A stretch of 64,000 nt of DNA from Pseudomonadota bacterium (GTDB lineage Bacteria; Pseudomonadota; Alphaproteobacteria; Micavibrionales; Micavibrionaceae): contig JAKQEE010000070.1 of NCBI GenBank assembly GCA_029558635.1, positions 62,001 through 126,000 of the forward strand, read 5' to 3'. The position numbers and the translations under genes were made by a program. A model generated the notes under the pieces. The model saw only the letters and a program-made list of their open reading frames with translations. It was not told where the DNA came from and searched no databases. Shown piece after piece: positions 59,536 to 64,000 of the stretch (positions within the stretch are counted from its first letter, which is position 1; each line of letters begins with the position of its first letter).

Positions 59536-61665
59536 ATGCCCACACCTTTTGACCTAAAAAATTCCGTTCTGGAGCAAGGCCTGAACGCCTTGAAGAGGAA
59601 CAATTTTCTGGAGGCCGAGGCTTTCTTCGCCCAAGTCATTTCTATCGATGAAAATGACGCGACGGCTTGGGCTAAACTCGGGTTGACATGGTTAAAAATG
59701 GGACGGTTCAATGAAGCGGCCAATGCTTTGACGATGGCCAACACCCTCAATCCGTCAGCCGATATTCTTCACGATCTGGGGCTGGCGCAGATCCAATCCG
59801 GAAACGAGAAAGCCGGTTTTACCACCCTTGAACAATCCTACAGACTTAAACCCGAAGAATCCATCGCTCGACTTCTGGGCGATGCCTATTACGGACTTAA
59901 AGATTATCAAAAAAGCGCCTATTATTACCTCAAAACCTACCAAACCAACAAAAAAGACGAGCAACTTCAGTCCAACCTGTCCATTGCCCTCTACCGCAAT
60001 GGAGATATAGATCAAGCTCTGGGCATCCTGGTTCCGTTGGTTATCAAACGCCCTACCAACAAACAATACATTCATAACCTCACCGATTTTTACCGCCGCT
60101 TCCCTCAACATGTTTTCAATACAGAGGCCAAGAAAGCCATTGAAATCTGCCTGAAACAGGACAAGCTAAAATTCCTGAACCTTCGATCTGCGTGGTCGAG
60201 CCTGCTGCTTCTTGATCCAGATCTTGAAAAACTCCGCGAATTCGCAAAATTTTCCGGAGAGGACAAGGATCGCACGGTTTTCCTAAAGGATATTTCAAAG
60301 ACCCTTGGCTCTTTTTATCTTTGCTCCGGTTTAATTCACAGCATGGCATCAGGCATTGCGCTTGAAAATATACTGACCAATTTGCGCAAATATTTCCTGA
60401 TGAATTGGGAAGAGTATGAAAACTGGACGGATGACGTTTTAAAGTTTCTTGCGGCGTTGGCCGTACAATGCTGGTTCAATGATTTTGTTTATTATATAAC
60501 CGAACCGGAAAAGGAAAAACTGGCCGCACTTAAAAATGAACTGGAGAAAAGCCTTGCTGCGGCGGAGCATAAATTGCCGGATGCAAAAGCGAAGTTGCTG
60601 GCTCTATATTGCTGTTTCGACCCTCTTTATTCCATTTATCAAAGCGATGAGAAACTTCCCTTCTCCAAATCGGTTCTTTATATTCTCAAACCTTTGGTTC
60701 TGCACCAGTTGACCAATCCGCGAACGGAGGCAGCGCTTATCCCCACGATCAAAAGTTTTACCGAGATCGAGGACGCCACGTCGAAGGAAGTACAGAAAAT
60801 GTACGAGCAGCGCCCATATCCGCGCTGGACAAGCGCCAATGAGGAGATTCTCTCCTTAGAGCAGCGAGCCCTTGGGAAAGGGATCGAAATTCTGGTGGCC
60901 GGATGCGGAACAGGTCAGGAAGCCGCCTTTTATGCCAATATGGTTCCCGAAGCCCACATAACCGCCGTCGATTTGTCTCGCACCAGTCTTGCCTATGCCA
61001 TGCGGCAAGCGGACGAGCTTGGCTATCTTTCCCGCATTGATTTCCTGCACGGGGATTTGATGCAGGTTGGCAAGCTCGATAAAAAATTCGATTTTATCAC
61101 CAGTTCCGGCGTGCTTCACCATTTAAAGAATCCGGACAAGGGGCTGGAGGCCATCCGCGCCTGTCTGAAGCCTGGGGGACGAATGAGCTTGTCTCTTTAC
61201 TCCAAGCCAGCACGGGATTTTGTTCTCAACCCCGCTTCGGAATATATTCGCGAGAAGGGTTATACGTCATCACTCGACGATATTCGCCAGTTCCGCCGCG
61301 ATCTGTTTACCATGACCATGGATAACCCTATTATGAGATGCACAACAGCCGCGGACTTTTTCAATCTGGCGGAATGCAACGACTTGTTGTTCCATGTTCA
61401 GGAACATCGTTACACATTAAAGGAATTCAAAGAGTTCGGGTCAAGTCACAATCTGGAGCCGTTCCATCTTTTCCTGACACCGGAAAAGATCAAAGCGTTC
61501 CGCGAGATGTTCCCCGATAAGGACTTGCTGGATTTCGACGCTCTGGCAGGTTTTGAAGAAAAATTTCCGAATGCCTTTGTCGAGATGTACAAAGTCTATT
61601 TCCGCCCCGAGGGAGAGACATCCCCCCACCCGCTAGATCCCTTGATTTTTATGGGTGCGATTTGA
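59536..61665 (+). CDS. TPR-repeat protein with C-terminal class I methyltransferase domain
   Basis: 709 residues. About 1-200 are five or six tetratricopeptide repeats (AWAKLGLTWLKMGRFNEAAN; HDLGLAQIQSGNEKAGFTTL). The middle is unassigned. From about 420 (YEQRPYPRW) a SAM-dependent methyltransferase domain follows, with LVAGCGTGQEAAF (SAM loop), ITAVDLSRTSLAYA, FDFITSSGVLHHL and LKPGGRMSLSLYS. The substrate is unknown. Position between flagellin and flgD suggests a flagellar protein or its glycan as substrate, by analogy with TPR/methyltransferase proteins of flagellin modification loci; this is inference. Confidence 0.85.
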   Translation: MPTPFDLKNSVLEQGLNALKRNNFLEAEAFFAQVISIDENDATAWAKLGLTWLKMGRFNEAANALTMANTLNPSADILHDLGLAQIQSGNEKAGFTTLEQSYRLKPEESIARLLGDAYYGLKDYQKSAYYYLKTYQTNKKDEQLQSNLSIALYRNGDIDQALGILVPLVIKRPTNKQYIHNLTDFYRRFPQHVFNTEAKKAIEICLKQDKLKFLNLRSAWSSLLLLDPDLEKLREFAKFSGEDKDRTVFLKDISKTLGSFYLCSGLIHSMASGIALENILTNLRKYFLMNWEEYENWTDDVLKFLAALAVQCWFNDFVYYITEPEKEKLAALKNELEKSLAAAEHKLPDAKAKLLALYCCFDPLYSIYQSDEKLPFSKSVLYILKPLVLHQLTNPRTEAALIPTIKSFTEIEDATSKEVQKMYEQRPYPRWTSANEEILSLEQRALGKGIEILVAGCGTGQEAAFYANMVPEAHITAVDLSRTSLAYAMRQADELGYLSRIDFLHGDLMQVGKLDKKFDFITSSGVLHHLKNPDKGLEAIRACLKPGGRMSLSLYSKPARDFVLNPASEYIREKGYTSSLDDIRQFRRDLFTMTMDNPIMRCTTAADFFNLAECNDLLFHVQEHRYTLKEFKEFGSSHNLEPFHLFLTPEKIKAFREMFPDKDLLDFDALAGFEEKFPNAFVEMYKVYFRPEGETSPHPLDPLIFMGAI

Positions 61666-61779
61666 TTTTTCATCTTTTTTGAAAAATTTTCATTTTTTCG
61701 CGCCCCATTTTGAAATCCCCCTCGTTTAATGGGTGTAGACAGGAAATTGTCCTGAAAAAACACCTTAGAGGGTTACTTT

Positions 61780-62568
61780 ATGGCAAGCATTACACAATTA
61801 TCGACGGCAACCGACCTTTCCGGCCTCTCGGGGACAAAGGTTTCGAGTTCGTCTTCGAGTGCTGATACCTCTTCAACTGACAGCGCCGCAAAAAAAGCCG
61901 ACGAGCTCAAAAACCAGTTTCTGAGCATCCTGCTGACCCAGATGCAGCACCAGAACCCACTCGACCCGATGGACACCAAAGAATTTACCGGTCAGTTGGC
62001 GCAGTTCTCGTCGCTCGAACAACAAATCAGCACCAACGTCAAACTAGACGACCTGCTCAGTTCGTTGCAACAGACTGCCGTCTCCAGTGCGTTCGGGTAT
62101 ATCGGGCAATATGTCGACCTTGATACACCGACCAGCACGATGCAAGACGGCAGCGCGACCTGGACCTACGCCCTTCCCGAAGATGCAGAATCCGTTACGA
62201 TCAAGATCAAGGACGGCAGCGGCAATATTCTCTATTCCGGCACGATGCAAAATAACAGCGGCTCTACCGAAATGGGCGCAGGAACATACAGCTTCGGTAT
62301 CACCAATGCCGACCTGACCAAGGCCGTAAATGACGGCGAGGTCCTGACCATGTCCGTTTCCGCTACCAACTCACAGAACACCCCGATTACGGCAGACATT
62401 CATACGACCGTCAAAGTGGACAGCATCCAGTCGGATGCTGCCGGAACCTATTTGCAGGCCGGTGGAATTCTTTTCGAGATTTCCGACGTCCAGAAAATTG
62501 TAAATAAAACCCAGACATCAACTGATGGGTCTGGAACAGACACTACAACCGAACAAACAACCGCTTAA
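61780..62568 (+). CDS. flgD: Flagellar hook assembly scaffold FlgD
   Basis: Caps the growing hook and is discarded later. The 262-residue product has a Ser/Thr-rich N terminus, then the FlgD signature LKNQFLSILLTQMQHQNPLD PMDTKEFTGQLAQFSSLEQQ (residues about 45-85, here split by a space), followed by Fn3-like and tudor-like halves. The C-terminal tail is Thr-rich. Ribosome site AGAGGG. It is 29 bp upstream of flgE on the same strand. Confidence 0.93.
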   Translation: MASITQLSTATDLSGLSGTKVSSSSSSADTSSTDSAAKKADELKNQFLSILLTQMQHQNPLDPMDTKEFTGQLAQFSSLEQQISTNVKLDDLLSSLQQTAVSSAFGYIGQYVDLDTPTSTMQDGSATWTYALPEDAESVTIKIKDGSGNILYSGTMQNNSGSTEMGAGTYSFGITNADLTKAVNDGEVLTMSVSATNSQNTPITADIHTTVKVDSIQSDAAGTYLQAGGILFEISDVQKIVNKTQTSTDGSGTDTTTEQTTA

Positions 62569-62597
62569 GGCAAGTTAAACGTAAAGGAGAGTAAACC

Positions 62598-63902
62598 ATG
62601 AGTTTGAATAGTGCATTGAATGCTTCCGTGTCCGGTCTTCGCGCGCAATCCGCCGCTGTCGCCGCCGTGTCCGAAAACATTGCCAACGCCAGCACCACGG
62701 CCTATAAAACCCGTGAAGTTGCCTTTAAATCCCTCGTGACCGGTAACCAGACCGGTAACGGTTTCAGCTCCGGCGGGGTTATTTTCTCGACCTATCAAGA
62801 TATCAACCAGCAAGGCCAGATTCAGGCTTTCGATACCGGAACCTTTATCGCCATCAATGGTAACGGTTTCTTCGTTGTCACCGATGACGTCGCCAACCAG
62901 CCCTCCGGTTACACCTATACCCGTAACGGCAGTTTCTCGACCGATGCGCAAGGCTACCTGATCAACACTGAAGGGTATTATCTGCTCGGGCAACGGACTG
63001 ACGATCTCGGGGTTGTTATTTCGGGGAGTGCTAACGACCTGAACTCGCTGACACCGATTGACGTAAACCAGATTTCCGGTACAGCGCAAGCCACCACCGA
63101 GGTTCGTTTCGACATGAACCTTCCGGCGGATGCGGCTGTTGCCGATACGTTCAGCAACTCGATCGAAATTTTCGACTCGCTGGGTGTATCCCACACCATC
63201 TCGATTACCTGGCTCAAAAACGCCGCCAATAACTGGACGGCCACTTTTGCAAACCCTGTTCTGACAGCAACCGGTGCGGTGTCGGGTACGATTGATACGG
63301 ATAGTGGCACCGCGGGTGTTCAGACCACAATCAATGTGACCTTTAACGGGGATGGTTCTATTGCTTCGTTCACTCCGGCAACACCTGCATTCGATATTAC
63401 CGGCTTTACCACCGGCGCCAACCCCTCGTCCGTTGCCCTCGACTGGGGGACCGTCGGACAGACCAACGGTTTGACCCAGTTCTCGTCGAACACCACGGCT
63501 CCGGGGCTTGAAATTTACCTGATCGACCAGAACGGGGTTCGTTTCGGCCAGTTGAGCGAGATCACGATTGATGAAACCGGTCTGGTGACCGCCGCGTTTG
63601 AAAACGGTGTGCGTCTGCCGGTTTACCAGATCCCGATTGCCACCTTCCCGAACCCGAGCGGACTGACCCACGTCGAAGGGACCGTTTATGACGAGAACGA
63701 AGCGGCCGGTAACTATAACTTGCGCTTACCAGGCCAAGGGAATGCTGGTAACATTATCGCCAGCGCTCTGGAACAATCCACAACCGATACGTCGGAAGAG
63801 TTCAACAAGATGATCGTCGCGCAGCAGGCCTACTCTTCTGCCGCGCAGGTGGTCAGTACGGTTGACCAGATGTTCCAGGATCTGATCGGCGCTGTTCGTT
63901 AA
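62598..63902 (+). CDS. flgE: Flagellar hook protein FlgE
   Basis: Builds the hook joining basal body to filament. The 434-residue product has the N-terminal rod/hook motif LNASVSGLRAQSAAVAAVSE then NIANASTTAYKTREVAF. The central domains contain FIAINGNGFFVVTDD, TYTRNGSFSTDAQGYLINTE and FDSLGVSHTISITWL. The C-terminal motif covers EEFNKMIVAQQAYSSAAQVV. AAAGGAG precedes the ATG. Confidence 0.95.
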   Translation: MSLNSALNASVSGLRAQSAAVAAVSENIANASTTAYKTREVAFKSLVTGNQTGNGFSSGGVIFSTYQDINQQGQIQAFDTGTFIAINGNGFFVVTDDVANQPSGYTYTRNGSFSTDAQGYLINTEGYYLLGQRTDDLGVVISGSANDLNSLTPIDVNQISGTAQATTEVRFDMNLPADAAVADTFSNSIEIFDSLGVSHTISITWLKNAANNWTATFANPVLTATGAVSGTIDTDSGTAGVQTTINVTFNGDGSIASFTPATPAFDITGFTTGANPSSVALDWGTVGQTNGLTQFSSNTTAPGLEIYLIDQNGVRFGQLSEITIDETGLVTAAFENGVRLPVYQIPIATFPNPSGLTHVEGTVYDENEAAGNYNLRLPGQGNAGNIIASALEQSTTDTSEEFNKMIVAQQAYSSAAQVVSTVDQMFQDLIGAVR

Positions 63903-63927
63903 CAGTTAGCAGGATAAGGACTAGGAT

Positions 63928-64000
63928 ATGGACAATCTGGAGAAAGTACTGGAAGATTTTGGAAAAACAGGAAACGTTCAAAACGTTATCGACTCCGGTC
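63928..64000 (+). CDS. Start of an unidentified gene after flgE, cut by window edge
   Basis: ATG 63928 with an AAGGA site upstream opens MDNLEKVLEDFGKTGNVQNV and runs off the window. Only 24 codons are visible, too few to identify. Position suggests another flagellar or hook-associated gene. Confidence 0.5.
   Translation, partial: MDNLEKVLEDFGKTGNVQNVIDSG

Overview
The window looks like a chromosomal segment of a flagellated, polyhydroxyalkanoate-making alphaproteobacterium. This rests on the gene types (class I PhaC, FYDLN-type acidic protein, FlgD/FlgE and flagellin style, Fnr-type control of nar and ubiTUV). The exact order cannot be fixed from sequence alone. The two flanks are GC-richer core genome; the middle (about 13.3-46.8 kb) is visibly AT-richer and accessory.

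Left core flank (1-13.1 kb): dTDP-rhamnose genes rfbB (cut by the window edge) and rfbD; a eukaryal-like type 2 isoleucyl-tRNA synthetase; tRNA-Glu; a minus-strand run lipoprotein-hom-recJ-lysA that includes two aspartate-family amino acid genes; phaC; and a gamma-carbonic anhydrase.

Island (about 13,268-46,852, 33.6 kb): a tyrosine-recombinase element has inserted into the 3' part of a RimK-like ATP-grasp gene. The 5' part (46,809-47,639) and the 3' part (13,087-13,283) now lie at opposite ends. A 16-bp imperfect direct repeat (13 of 16 identical) sits at both junctions, and TTACACA arm-type repeats sit just inside each end. The left end holds the integrase, a tRNA-Ser(TGA), a two-gene Pycsar-type anti-phage cassette (transmembrane effector plus nucleotide cyclase), a broken AbiEi/AbiEii module and a truncated mobilisation-like gene. 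The right end carries the antirestriction gene ardA. The centre is a nearly complete anaerobic nitrate-respiration package: molybdenum cofactor genes (moeB-rhodanese, mobA, moaE, moaD, moaCB, moaA with a Moco riboswitch, moeA), narGHJI with a parvulin chaperone, two NarK transporters, nnrS, two Crp/Fnr regulators, oxygen-independent ubiquinone genes ubiT-ubiU-ubiV, and the oxygen-independent ribonucleotide reductase nrdD-nrdG. Seven TTGAT-N4-ATCAA-like boxes sit in front of these units, so they probably form one Fnr/Dnr regulon travelling as a unit. No nitrite reductase and no molybdate ABC transporter are visible on the island.

Right core flank (47.6-64 kb): a fadN-fadA type beta-oxidation pair, a FYDLN acidic protein, prmA, a hybrid histidine kinase with a single-domain response regulator, an ECF-like sigma factor, and flagellar genes (fliS, fliD, flagellin, a TPR-methyltransferase, flgD, flgE). 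A near-consensus sigma-54 promoter lies inside the loop of an inverted repeat between flagellin and fliD.
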